Shown piece after piece: positions 56,062-63,671 of a stretch of 64,000 bases of DNA (position 1 is its first letter; every line of letters starts with the position of its first letter). Below the pieces are notes generated by a model. It searched no databases, was not told the DNA's origin, and saw nothing but the letters and a program-made list of their open reading frames with translations. Source of the stretch: Fibrobacter succinogenes. GTDB taxonomy: Bacteria; Fibrobacterota; Fibrobacteria; Fibrobacterales; Fibrobacteraceae. The translations under genes were made by a program, and so were the position numbers. The stretch lies in the NCBI GenBank assembly GCA_902762795.1, contig CACWPM010000009.1:1-64000 (forward strand), given 5' to 3'.

Positions 56062-57837
56062 CTACGGGCGGGCAGCGAGTTCCTCGGGCGTTCTCGAGAG
56101 AATGTCCCAGTCGCCACGCTTGATGATCTTGTAAGCGTAACCCTGTTCCGTGAGGAAAAGCTGGCGGTTCATTGCGAATTCCTGTTCCTTGGAATCTTGC
56201 GTCACGATGCTGTAGAAGTGTGCGGCACCGCCGTCGCTTTTCGGGCGCAATACGCGGCCGAGGCGCTGGGCTTCTTCCTGGCGGCTTCCGAACGTACCCG
56301 AAATCTGGATAAGCACGTTGGCATCCGGCAAGTCGATGGCGAAGTTACCGACCTTCGAGACCATGAGGTTTTTCTGTGCGCCGGAACGGAAGGCGCCGTA
56401 AAGCTTTTCGCGTTCCTTGTTCGGCGTCTTGCCGGTAATCAGCGGGATCTGCAAGTCTTCGGAGAGTGCTTCGAGCTGGTCGATGTACTGGCCGATGATG
56501 AGCACGCGGTCATCGGGCTTGCTGAAGTACTTGAGCAGGCGCTCGACGATGTCCGTCTTTTCGGGGTTCGTGCTCGCGAGCGTGATCTTGTCGCGCACCG
56601 GAGCAAGAGCGTACTTCATCTTCAGTTCCGGGTCCATCGGGATGCGGATTTCGTTACAGTCGGCTGTTGCAATCCAGCCCTGGGCTTCCAAGATGCGCCA
56701 CGGAATGTCGAACTTTTTCGGTCCAATCAAGCTGAACACTTCAGTTTCCTTGTGGTCTTCACGGACGAGCGTTGCCGTAAGGCCCAAGCGGCGTGTGGCC
56801 TGCATTTCGGTACTCAGGCGGAACACCGGAGCCGGGAGCAAGTGGACTTCGTCGTAAATCATGAGGCCCCACTTTTCCTGACTGAAAAGCGGGAAGTTCG
56901 CAAGTTCCTTCTTGACCTCTTCTTCGGTCATTTCCGGTTCCTTGCCTTCCTTGTTTTCATCGCCCTTCTTGGCGCGCTTGCGCTGCGTCAAAATCTGGTA
57001 AGTGGCAACGGTCACCGGACCGATTTCTTTGACTTCGCCGGAGTATTCCTTGACCTGGTCGAGCGTAAGGTTCGTCTTGTCGCAGATTTCGCGGATCCAC
57101 TGGCGAGAAGAAGAAATGTTCGGCGTGAGGATAAGTGTCTTTGTCTGTATTAAGGCCATCGTGGCAAGGCCAATCACGGTCTTACCGGAACCACAGGGGA
57201 GAACGATTACGCCGGAACCTCCCTTTTCGCTACCGCTCGCGTAGAATACTTGTGCGGCATCTTTCTGGTAATCGCGGAGGTTGAACGGCTTTCCGGAAAC
57301 AGTCGTTTCGCGGAGCTTGATGGGGAGCGGATCGCCTACAGTGTAACCGGCCAAGTCTTCGACCGGGAATCCTGCGTTCGTGAGGACCATCTTCAAGTGT
57401 CCGCGGCGTTCCGGATCGACAACGACATGCGTATCGTCTATGTACTCTACAATAAAAGGTTCGACATCTTTGAGCTTGCAGATTTCGAGGAACATGATCT
57501 TGTCGTCGGATTCCATCATCAAACGACCGTCTTCTTTCTTTAAACGAAGGAGACCGTAACGGGCCATGTAGTCTTCGATTTCGGTTACGACTGTCGGAGG
57601 CACGGGGTAGCGGCTTTGGCTGTCCAGTCTTTCTAAAACTTCGGGAGCGCGAAGCCCTGTTGCGGCTGCGTTCCACAGGCTCAAGTGAGAAATCTTGTAA
57701 GTGTGCAAGTGCTCCGGGCTTTTGACGAGCTCTGTAAAAGGAGCGATTGCATCACGTGCGGTGGAATAATTCGGATTATCGACCTCGACCATAATTTCGA
57801 GGTTACTTTGTACAATGATTGCGCCATTCGGATTCAT
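56062..57837 (-). CDS. XPB/Rad25-type DNA repair helicase
   Basis: 591 residues of SF2 helicase. N-terminal ~185 residues include the XPB damage-recognition-like region. Then Q-region RDYQKDAAQVF, Walker A PCGSGKT (214-220), motif II DEVH (329-332), motif III TATLVRED (354-361), and the C-terminal lobe with motif VI EEAQRLGRVLRPK. The RED motif typical of XPB is present in LVRED. A charged ~25-residue insert (KRAKKGDENKEGKEPEMTEE) sits before motif II. ATP-dependent unwinding in DNA repair is the inferred role. The bacterial partner nuclease Bax1 is not seen nearby. Confidence 0.9.
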   Translation of the reverse strand: MNPNGAIIVQSNLEIMVEVDNPNYSTARDAIAPFTELVKSPEHLHTYKISHLSLWNAAATGLRAPEVLERLDSQSRYPVPPTVVTEIEDYMARYGLLRLKKEDGRLMMESDDKIMFLEICKLKDVEPFIVEYIDDTHVVVDPERRGHLKMVLTNAGFPVEDLAGYTVGDPLPIKLRETTVSGKPFNLRDYQKDAAQVFYASGSEKGGSGVIVLPCGSGKTVIGLATMALIQTKTLILTPNISSSRQWIREICDKTNLTLDQVKEYSGEVKEIGPVTVATYQILTQRKRAKKGDENKEGKEPEMTEEEVKKELANFPLFSQEKWGLMIYDEVHLLPAPVFRLSTEMQATRRLGLTATLVREDHKETEVFSLIGPKKFDIPWRILEAQGWIATADCNEIRIPMDPELKMKYALAPVRDKITLASTNPEKTDIVERLLKYFSKPDDRVLIIGQYIDQLEALSEDLQIPLITGKTPNKEREKLYGAFRSGAQKNLMVSKVGNFAIDLPDANVLIQISGTFGSRQEEAQRLGRVLRPKSDGGAAHFYSIVTQDSKEQEFAMNRQLFLTEQGYAYKIIKRGDWDILSRTPEELAARP

Positions 57838-57906
57838 AGAGCGACAAATTTAGTTATTTATGGCGGGTTTCGCAAGACTTGCGTTTTTGCTGAAAATCTT
57901 ACTTTT

Positions 57907-57939
57907 TAGGTGTTAGGGGTTAGGTATTAGGGATTAGGT
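57907..57939 (+). repeat. TAGGNNN heptad array
   Basis: TAGG at 57907, 57914, 57921, 57928 and 57935, exact 7-bp period, in the region upstream of the XPB start. Confidence 0.88.
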
Positions 57940-57984
57940 AAATAATCGTGGCTTCGCTGCTTTTAAAAGGACGAGCGTAGCTCG

Positions 57985-58030
57985 TGATACTTTTTCCTAA
58001 AACCTAAAAACCTGTAACCTGATACCTAAA
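57985..58030 (-). repeat. Heptad array downstream of tRNA-Thr
   Basis: Minus-strand TAGGTAT, CAGGTTA, CAGGTTT(T), TAGGTTT, TAGG units with one 1-bp slip, starting just past the tRNA terminator. Confidence 0.75.
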
Positions 58031-58061
58031 GAAAAACTCCCCGGACTTGTGTCCGAGGAGT
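58031..58061 (-). terminator. Rho-independent terminator of tRNA-Thr
   Basis: Minus-strand stem ACTCCTCGGAC/GTCCGGGGAGT with a 4-nt loop and one T-G pair, then TTTTTC. Confidence 0.88.
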
Positions 58062-58067
58062 CTTTCG

Positions 58068-58140
58068 AGCCGCCCAGCAGATTTGAACTGCCGACCTGCT
58101 GATTACGAATCAGCTGCTCTACCAGCTGAGCTAGAGCGGC
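58068..58140 (-). tRNA. tRNA-Thr (anticodon CGT)
   Basis: 73 nt on the minus strand. Acceptor GCCGCTC/GGGCGGC (one T-G pair), D arm GCTC..GAGC with AGCTGGTA loop, anticodon arm GCTGA-TTCGTAA-TCAGC giving anticodon CGT (reads ACG), T arm GGCAG-TTCAAAT-CTGCT. CCA is not encoded. It decodes a minor threonine codon. Confidence 0.95.
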
Positions 58141-58253
58141 GAAGCGAGAACAAAGATAGTAAAACAAAGATTTCTTGTCAAGATTTACTGACAACCTTTA
58201 TTTTTTTTTCTATGATTGGGCTACGAGAAAATTTTTAACATGGAAGCTTAACT

Positions 58254-58940
58254 ATGGCTAACGAATCTAATAACAATAATTCTGAACTTAAAGCATTCTT
58301 TATCCAGCACGGAACGAAGATCGCTGTGGCGTTTGTCATCGTCTTTGCGATTATTGCGGGCATTGTCCAGTATAAAGAAGCTCGCAAAGTTGCTGCCGCC
58401 GAACAGAGTGAACTCATCGGCGTAGGGCTTACTTACCTCTATGCGGGTGAAAAGGATAGCGCTCTCGTCGAATTCGAAGAAAAGATTGGTTCTGGCAAGC
58501 TTGAAGGTCTTGCTTTGGCCAAAGCTTCTCTCCTTGCCGGAAACATCAAGTTCGAAAAGAAGGACTACGATGGTGCGGCATTCCTCTTCCAGAAGACGCT
58601 TGACAATGCTGGTTCGGTCGCTCTTGTGCGTTCGGCCGCCATGCATGGCCTTGCCGCTGTGAAAATGGAAAAGGGTGATTTCTCTGCAGCTGCTAATTTC
58701 CTCGAAGACTACATTGCCGAATTTGGTAAGCGCACTGGTGACAAGGAAGACCGTTACCAGAAGGACGAACCGGCTGACGAGGTCCCGATGGTTGCCGACG
58801 CCATGTGGAAGCTCACGCTCGTGTATCAACAGCTCGGAGCAACAGACAAGGCTAAGGCTACCGCAGAAAAGTTGCTCCATGTCTATGGAGACAACCGTGG
58901 TCTCGCCGACAAGGCTAGAAAGTTCCTCGCTAGCCACTAG
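58254..58940 (+). CDS. YfgM-like membrane-anchored TPR protein
   Basis: 228 residues. A short hydrophilic N-terminus, one membrane helix (IAVAFVIVFAIIAGIVQY, ~22-40), then TPR-like helix pairs in the periplasm (ALAKASLLAGNIKFEKKDYDGAAFLFQKTL, AAMHGLAAVKMEKGDFSAAANFLEDYIAEF, VADAMWKLTLVYQQLGATDKAKATAEKLL). This is the YfgM/TPR_21 layout; YfgM works with SecYEG and periplasmic chaperones in E. coli. That role here is inferred. Monocistronic with its own terminator. Confidence 0.72.
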   Translation: MANESNNNNSELKAFFIQHGTKIAVAFVIVFAIIAGIVQYKEARKVAAAEQSELIGVGLTYLYAGEKDSALVEFEEKIGSGKLEGLALAKASLLAGNIKFEKKDYDGAAFLFQKTLDNAGSVALVRSAAMHGLAAVKMEKGDFSAAANFLEDYIAEFGKRTGDKEDRYQKDEPADEVPMVADAMWKLTLVYQQLGATDKAKATAEKLLHVYGDNRGLADKARKFLASH

Positions 58941-58962
58941 TCGTTGGATTTAATTGAATTTT

Positions 58963-58995
58963 AGCTCGTCTCCACCTCGGGGACGGGCTTTTTTA
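58963..58995 (+). terminator. Rho-independent terminator
   Basis: An 8-bp stem AGCTCGTC/GACGGGCT (one T-G pair) at 58963-58989 with T6 after it. Confidence 0.87.
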
Positions 58996-59171
58996 TATAA
59001 TGAAATTGTTGTACAACGTAATGGAAAAGATCCGTGAAAAAATTTTATGAAATCCAATTCCAAAAACTCATGAACTTGGAATAGGGCTTTATAAAAATCA
59101 ATTTACATTCGATTGACTCTTTATAAGTTATATTCTTAGTATTCACGACCATTCATATGGAGGGACGCACC

Positions 59172-59462
59172 ATGAAAATGTTTTTATGGGCATTAACAGT
59201 GATTACCGTATCATTGTCTCTCACCGCGTGTGGAGATTCACCGGAAAAATTTGTGAATGATGTCGTTGAAAGCGGCATCAAGTGCGAAACTCATGAGTAC
59301 AACAAGACCAAGTGCGACCAGCTCGTTGCCGAGTTCAGATCGCGCAACCGCAATTTCAGCGAAGAAGAGCAGAATGAAATCCGGAAACAGGTCGTGGAAA
59401 GGTTCTATCTAGAACTGAAAAAACTGGACGTAAAAAATGTGAAAGTCGGGTCTGCTCTTTAA
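59172..59462 (+). CDS. Small lipoprotein
   Basis: 96 residues from the ATG at 59172, chosen because GGAGGG lies 7 bases upstream; the ATG at 59157 lies upstream of that site. Signal peptide with lipobox LTAC (SLSLTACGDSPEKF). The mature part is short and helical, with a Cys pair (GIKCETHEYNKTKCDQL) and a charged C-terminal helix (EEEQNEIRKQVVERFYLELK). Family not recognised. It runs to within 10 bases of the convergent rhomboid gene. A perfect ATTCCAA/TTGGAAT inverted repeat lies ~90 bases upstream. Confidence 0.65.
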   Translation: MKMFLWALTVITVSLSLTACGDSPEKFVNDVVESGIKCETHEYNKTKCDQLVAEFRSRNRNFSEEEQNEIRKQVVERFYLELKKLDVKNVKVGSAL

Positions 59463-59472
59463 CGAATGGTCT

Positions 59473-60495
59473 TCAGAAGGCCAAAGCCCAGCCGATGACG
59501 AACAAAACGTAGTAGGCGAGAACCCAGAATATATCTGTGACAGCGGTAGGCGTTCCCCAGCGGAGCGTCTTCTTTTTGGGGATGAAGCCGCAAAGGAGGC
59601 CTGCGATAAAACCGTACAGGTGGCCGAGAATGTCGGCGTTCTCGCCAAGGCCGAGGAACACGGCTAGCGAGGCGGCGCCGCAGAGCGGCGCGAATCTGCG
59701 GAGCATACCGTGCGTTTCGCGCGGCATGAGACGGAATTCGATGACGGCGAGGCAACCGATAGTTGCAAAAACGAAACCGGAAAAACCGAGCGAACGGAAA
59801 TTTGTCTGTACTGTAAGCGCTACAAAAAAGTTAGCGATCGCGCTTGCGACTGCTAGGAACGGGACTAGCTTGGCAAGTGAAATCCGGTAATGCAGAAGGC
59901 TTAAGGCAAGAAATCCCGAGACGAGATTCCCGGCAAGATGCCGGCTGTCGCCGTGGAGTGTCATGGCGGTTATCGTGCGCCACCATTCTCCATGCAAGAT
60001 TTTATTTGCATCGGCGATGCCTGCGTTGTGCATTGGGGTGAATGCGTTGGAAAAGTCCAACAGCGTGCAAACGATAGGAACGGCGAGAACCCAAAGCGGG
60101 TGATATGTAAATTTTAGCGGAAGAGGAGGATTTTCGTTTCGTGGAGGGTTTTCTCGATGGTAAAGGCGGATTTGGAATTGTGCGGCACGGCGTTTGTCGG
60201 GCTCGACGAAAATTTGAAACGGACCGTCTTCGGATAGCTCAATGCGGTGTGAAATTCCTTGTGACAAGAGCACGAGACTTTCGTCGCGAATTTGTTTGAA
60301 AGAACCTTCGCTGATGCGAACGTCGGGCGGAATTTGTTGCTCGATTGCGGATTGCTCGGCGCTTTGTTCAATTGAGGACTGCGCGGATTCTAGAGATGAC
60401 GAGGAAGCGACTGCTTCTGTATTTGCAGACGGATGCGAGCGCGAATCTTCGGCGGATGGTCGACGGCGAATCATTGGCGAAATAAAGTGTGGCAT
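59473..60495 (-). CDS. Rhomboid-family intramembrane serine protease
   Basis: 340 residues. A ~115-residue soluble N-terminus rich in Ser/Glu/Gln, then six or seven membrane helices. Rhomboid signatures: GEWWRTITAMTLHGDSRHLAGNL (the W-R loop and the first His region), the catalytic Ser in LGFSGFVFATIG (GxSG) and the catalytic His in ILGHLYGFIAGLLCG. Ser and His are both present, so it should be active and cleave single-pass membrane proteins. Convergent with the small lipoprotein. Confidence 0.85.
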   Translation of the reverse strand: MPHFISPMIRRRPSAEDSRSHPSANTEAVASSSSLESAQSSIEQSAEQSAIEQQIPPDVRISEGSFKQIRDESLVLLSQGISHRIELSEDGPFQIFVEPDKRRAAQFQIRLYHRENPPRNENPPLPLKFTYHPLWVLAVPIVCTLLDFSNAFTPMHNAGIADANKILHGEWWRTITAMTLHGDSRHLAGNLVSGFLALSLLHYRISLAKLVPFLAVASAIANFFVALTVQTNFRSLGFSGFVFATIGCLAVIEFRLMPRETHGMLRRFAPLCGAASLAVFLGLGENADILGHLYGFIAGLLCGFIPKKKTLRWGTPTAVTDIFWVLAYYVLFVIGWALAF

Positions 60496-60725
60496 GGCGA
60501 CCTTCCTTCTGCATCATTAGTAAAATCGGACATTTTATTTTTTAGTTTAAAAGCAAACTGCGTGCCAAAAAGGGAATTTAGTTTCAATTATTCCTAAAGA
60601 GCAAAAATCAGCTCAGAAAAGTAAAAATTTACTAAAAACCCAAAACAACAGGCACCCCGCTTATTCAAAAAATAACATGCAAACGTTTCAAAAGCAAAGG
60701 TTTACAGCATTTTTTTGAAACGCCG
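60496..60725. other. A+T-rich spacer upstream of the rhomboid gene
   Basis: About 230 bases, without coding character. It should hold the rhomboid promoter. A TTGAAACGTTTGCA imperfect palindrome at about 60676-60690 resembles a LacI-family operator but is some 180 bases from the start. Confidence 0.3.
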
Positions 60726-62534
60726 TCAGAACAACTGTGCCGCGGACGTGAGCGCGAATTTGCCTGTCGCCGTTTCGCATTCGGCGCGGACGTAGGCGTA
60801 GCCGAATGTCGCGACAGAAATGTCGGCGTGGTCGGGGGTCGCAATTAGACTTCCGAGCATAATTTCTTCGGTGGGTGCGAGCTTGCCGTTGTTCTGTTTG
60901 CGGCGACCGTAAATGCGAATGTAGCGGAAGCCTCCGCCGGTTTCCGTGTTGCTGCGGGCGTGAAACGTGATATCCTTGCCATTGCGTTCCCACCAGAGAG
61001 CCGGGCCATCCGTGATGTAGCAGTTGTCGCCCGAGAAGGCTTCGTTGATGGCGTCGAGGGAAAGCGAGACTTTACTGGATCCTTCGCTTTGCTCAGGATG
61101 ACACATGGTTGTCGAACCGCTCTCGTCTCTCGTCTCTCGTCTTTGGACTTTCGCTTCGCTCAAGTCCCAACTGTTCGGCTCGGTCATGCCCAACTGCGTT
61201 GGTCGCGGCTCTCGCCTTATACAGTTGTCGTCTAACTTTACAACCGTGCGAACATTGCCGAAAATATGTGCTCGTGTGTGCTTGAGTGAGATGAGTGGCA
61301 AATCCACTGCGGTCATGCCGTTTAAATCACCGTGGGCGTCGTTTCCTCCGATGGGGAGCAAATAATTGCCCTTGCCTAATTCATTTATCCAAAATTCCCG
61401 ACCGAGCTTGAAACCTTCATCGCGGATGCCGTTCCAAAATTGGAGTCCGCGAATAGAATGTTTGTTTTTCAACTGCAAGTCTTCGGGTTTCCAGTAGCCT
61501 CTGCGGAAAATAAATTTTTCCAAGAGCCCCATTTGCTGGAATGGATGCGCGGCAAAGCAGTGTGCTCCAGTCATATTCAAAATTTGCTTGATGCTACGCG
61601 TTGGCCTGTTTTCGAGCCAGTAACGTCCGCAATCTCCGAGCCCTGGCAAATAGCCTTCGGGGGCAAGGACTGTCATGTGCACATTCTCGCCTTTGCTGTT
61701 CCCGGCGGATACTTCTTCGCCTGCGAGCAGGAGCGGCATGTCGTTGCCATTTTCATCTTTCATCGGAAGAGCAGCAATTTCATCACGCAGCTTCTGGAAT
61801 CTCGGAACGGGAGTGTCTGCTTCTTTGGTGTAGTTCTCTTGCGTGAACGCAAAATCGTAGGCGTGGTCGGTGCAGTTCACGAAATCGAGTCCGACCGCTT
61901 TTGCTGCTTTTTGCAAAACTTCTGGTGTGGCTCCGTATTCCACGTGATCTGCCGAATAGTGCGTGTGGCAATGCATTTCGCCTGCTGCATATCCGGGAGC
62001 GATGGGCGGCATTTCGTTCAATACTTTGAAGCGGAGCGGAACGGGTTTTAGACGCGGCAAATTCCAACGCTCAAATGTTTGCGTTTTTCCGTTGCGCTCG
62101 ACAGTCAACTTGCAATACGCTTCGTATGAGCCGGCCGGGATTTCTCCAAGCGACAGCGGAATGAAATGCATTTGCTCTTGGACGTCAATGTTCAAGTCTT
62201 TGCGGATGGTGATTTCGGGTTTGCGCGCATATTGAGACGGCACATCTCGTGTCTGCGCATATTGAGACGGCACATCTAGATGTCGCGCATTTTCAAACCC
62301 CATCCCGTTACGTTCGGCCGTGCGTTTTAAAACGATTTCAGCATTTTTTAGTATTGTCGGGAAGTGGTCGGCATCGCGCACGACTATCCACAGTGATGGG
62401 GCGACTCCGGGCACGAATTGGAACGGTGCGTCAAAAATAATCTCGGGCCACGGTTTGTAAAGGAGCGACCAGGGCAGCCTGAATTTAAAATGCGTTTCGG
62501 CGTAACGCAGCTTTTCCCCTGGCAAAAAACTCAT
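60726..62534 (-). CDS. PHP-domain metallohydrolase (CehA/McbA-like)
   Basis: 602 residues. The PHP fold begins with GEMHCHTHYSADHVEYG (HxH and D), followed by DFVNCTDHAYDF (the second metal region), LLAGEEVSA, GAHCFAAHPFQQMG and LLPIGGNDAHGDLNG, all in the expected order. An N-terminal ~180-residue beta domain and a C-terminal ~80-residue beta domain flank it. Metal-dependent hydrolysis of a phosphoester is the family activity; substrate unknown. Two inserts are made of repeat DNA read in frame: residues ~84-103 (DVPSQYA twice) and ~475-490 (MCHPEQSEGSSK). No signal peptide. Overlaps the 62534 gene by 1 bp. Confidence 0.8.
   Translation of the reverse strand: MSFLPGEKLRYAETHFKFRLPWSLLYKPWPEIIFDAPFQFVPGVAPSLWIVVRDADHFPTILKNAEIVLKRTAERNGMGFENARHLDVPSQYAQTRDVPSQYARKPEITIRKDLNIDVQEQMHFIPLSLGEIPAGSYEAYCKLTVERNGKTQTFERWNLPRLKPVPLRFKVLNEMPPIAPGYAAGEMHCHTHYSADHVEYGATPEVLQKAAKAVGLDFVNCTDHAYDFAFTQENYTKEADTPVPRFQKLRDEIAALPMKDENGNDMPLLLAGEEVSAGNSKGENVHMTVLAPEGYLPGLGDCGRYWLENRPTRSIKQILNMTGAHCFAAHPFQQMGLLEKFIFRRGYWKPEDLQLKNKHSIRGLQFWNGIRDEGFKLGREFWINELGKGNYLLPIGGNDAHGDLNGMTAVDLPLISLKHTRAHIFGNVRTVVKLDDNCIRREPRPTQLGMTEPNSWDLSEAKVQRRETRDESGSTTMCHPEQSEGSSKVSLSLDAINEAFSGDNCYITDGPALWWERNGKDITFHARSNTETGGGFRYIRIYGRRKQNNGKLAPTEEIMLGSLIATPDHADISVATFGYAYVRAECETATGKFALTSAAQLF
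61068..61101. repeat. Dispersed repeat copy inside the PHP gene
   Basis: One mismatch in 34 bases against the intergenic copy at 30478-30511. It is read in frame as CHPEQSEGSSKV. A GGACTT/AAGTCC hairpin with a CGCTTCGCT loop (61145-61167) and CTCGTCT triplicate lie next to it. Confidence 0.85.
62225..62277. repeat. 30-bp tandem repeat inside the PHP gene
   Basis: Two identical 23-base copies (62225-62247, 62255-62277) with an exact 30-bp period, read in frame as DVPSQYA plus three more residues. Confidence 0.85.
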
Positions 62535-63664
62535 CAGTCCCCTTTGGATTTGATTTCTTCGGCGGGCGCGGTAGGCGTGTTTTTTTCTGCCGGTGCATTT
62601 GTTGGGGCGGGTTCGGGCTCTTTAGCCGCATCACCATTCAAATCTACTTTGACGGTATCTTGCGATGCTTTCAACGAATCCGTAACGGTCGTGTCTGCAA
62701 TTGTCGAATCGACTTTCGCACTGTCCGTTGCAACTTTTGCGCTATCTACAATGACGTTCGTAGAGTCCGCGACTTTAGCGCTATCCGTTGCGACATTTAC
62801 TGAATCCTTTTTCGTATCGTCGATAATCTTGACTTTGGGCTTCTTTTCATCGTCATCATCATCGTCGTCATCCTTGGGCTTAGGCTTGTTCCACAAACCA
62901 AATGATCCCCTGATTTGCAATTGCAATCCACCAAGGTTCCAGCTAGCTTTTTCTTCCGGGCCGTTCGGGACGATGTCCGAGAATTTCTTGTTCGATTTCA
63001 CTGAAATAGAATTGAACCCGATATCTCCGTAGAGTTTAAAGTTTTTCCAGCTTGCAAAAAGGTAGCCGATACTTACGCCAAAACCAGCTCCAAATAAAGG
63101 CGTTTCCGCGTCGAGCTTGCCCCAGGTCGTATAGATTTCGGTGCCTGGCAGCACCCAGTACCAACGCACGGATAAGCTGAAAAGACCGCCTGAGCTGAGC
63201 GTGATGAAATTTTTGGGGAGCGCAAAGCGGTATTCGAGATAAAATGGAATACCCTGGAGCGTGTATTCGTAGCTGTGCGTGCTGCTTTTGCGGTCGGTCA
63301 AGACGACAGATTCATTGTCGTAGATAAATCCAATGCCGGCACTCAAAAAGTGGTCTTCCATGATCTGCCATTGAATCCCTGCGGTAACCGGGAAGCAAAA
63401 ATTGACTTTTTGAAAGTCCTGCTTCGCGACGTTCAAGGATTCGGCGCTGTTGACGGCGTTTTCCTTGAAGCCATAATAAATCGTGTCGATCGCATTTTGG
63501 AAATATTCTCGTTCCGTAAAGCTGATGAACGAAATGGACGGTTGCAGGAATACCGACAGGATGGAATTGTCGTGATCCAGTTTTTCTTCGCTTGCTCCGA
63601 ATGCTGCGGAAACTAGCAATGAAGCCATGAGCGAGAAAATAATGTTTCTGGATTTGCTCATCAT
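62534..63664 (-). CDS. Outer-membrane beta-barrel protein with repetitive C-terminal tail
   Basis: 376 residues. Signal peptide (NIIFSLMASLLVSAAFG-ASEE). Residues ~35-240 form barrel strands (FCFPVTAGIQWQIMEDHFLS, GIPFYLEYRFALPKNFITL, FGAGFGVSIGYLFASWKNFK). Then an eight-Asp run and a ~100-residue tail with (D)SAKVA(T)DS repeats and Pro/Ala/Glu at the end, no longer barrel-like. A barrel with a periplasmic or surface tail is inferred. A second ATG one codon downstream is an equally good start. Linked to the PHP gene by a 1-bp overlap and to the TPR gene by a 7-bp gap. Confidence 0.65.
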   Translation of the reverse strand: MMSKSRNIIFSLMASLLVSAAFGASEEKLDHDNSILSVFLQPSISFISFTEREYFQNAIDTIYYGFKENAVNSAESLNVAKQDFQKVNFCFPVTAGIQWQIMEDHFLSAGIGFIYDNESVVLTDRKSSTHSYEYTLQGIPFYLEYRFALPKNFITLSSGGLFSLSVRWYWVLPGTEIYTTWGKLDAETPLFGAGFGVSIGYLFASWKNFKLYGDIGFNSISVKSNKKFSDIVPNGPEEKASWNLGGLQLQIRGSFGLWNKPKPKDDDDDDDDEKKPKVKIIDDTKKDSVNVATDSAKVADSTNVIVDSAKVATDSAKVDSTIADTTVTDSLKASQDTVKVDLNGDAAKEPEPAPTNAPAEKNTPTAPAEEIKSKGD

Positions 63665-63671
63665 CCGGCGC

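Noticed and set aside
60674-60692. LacI-family operator (TTGAAACGTTTGCA)
   Set aside because: One mismatch from the consensus and far from the only start it could control; such a match is not rare in an A/T-rich spacer.
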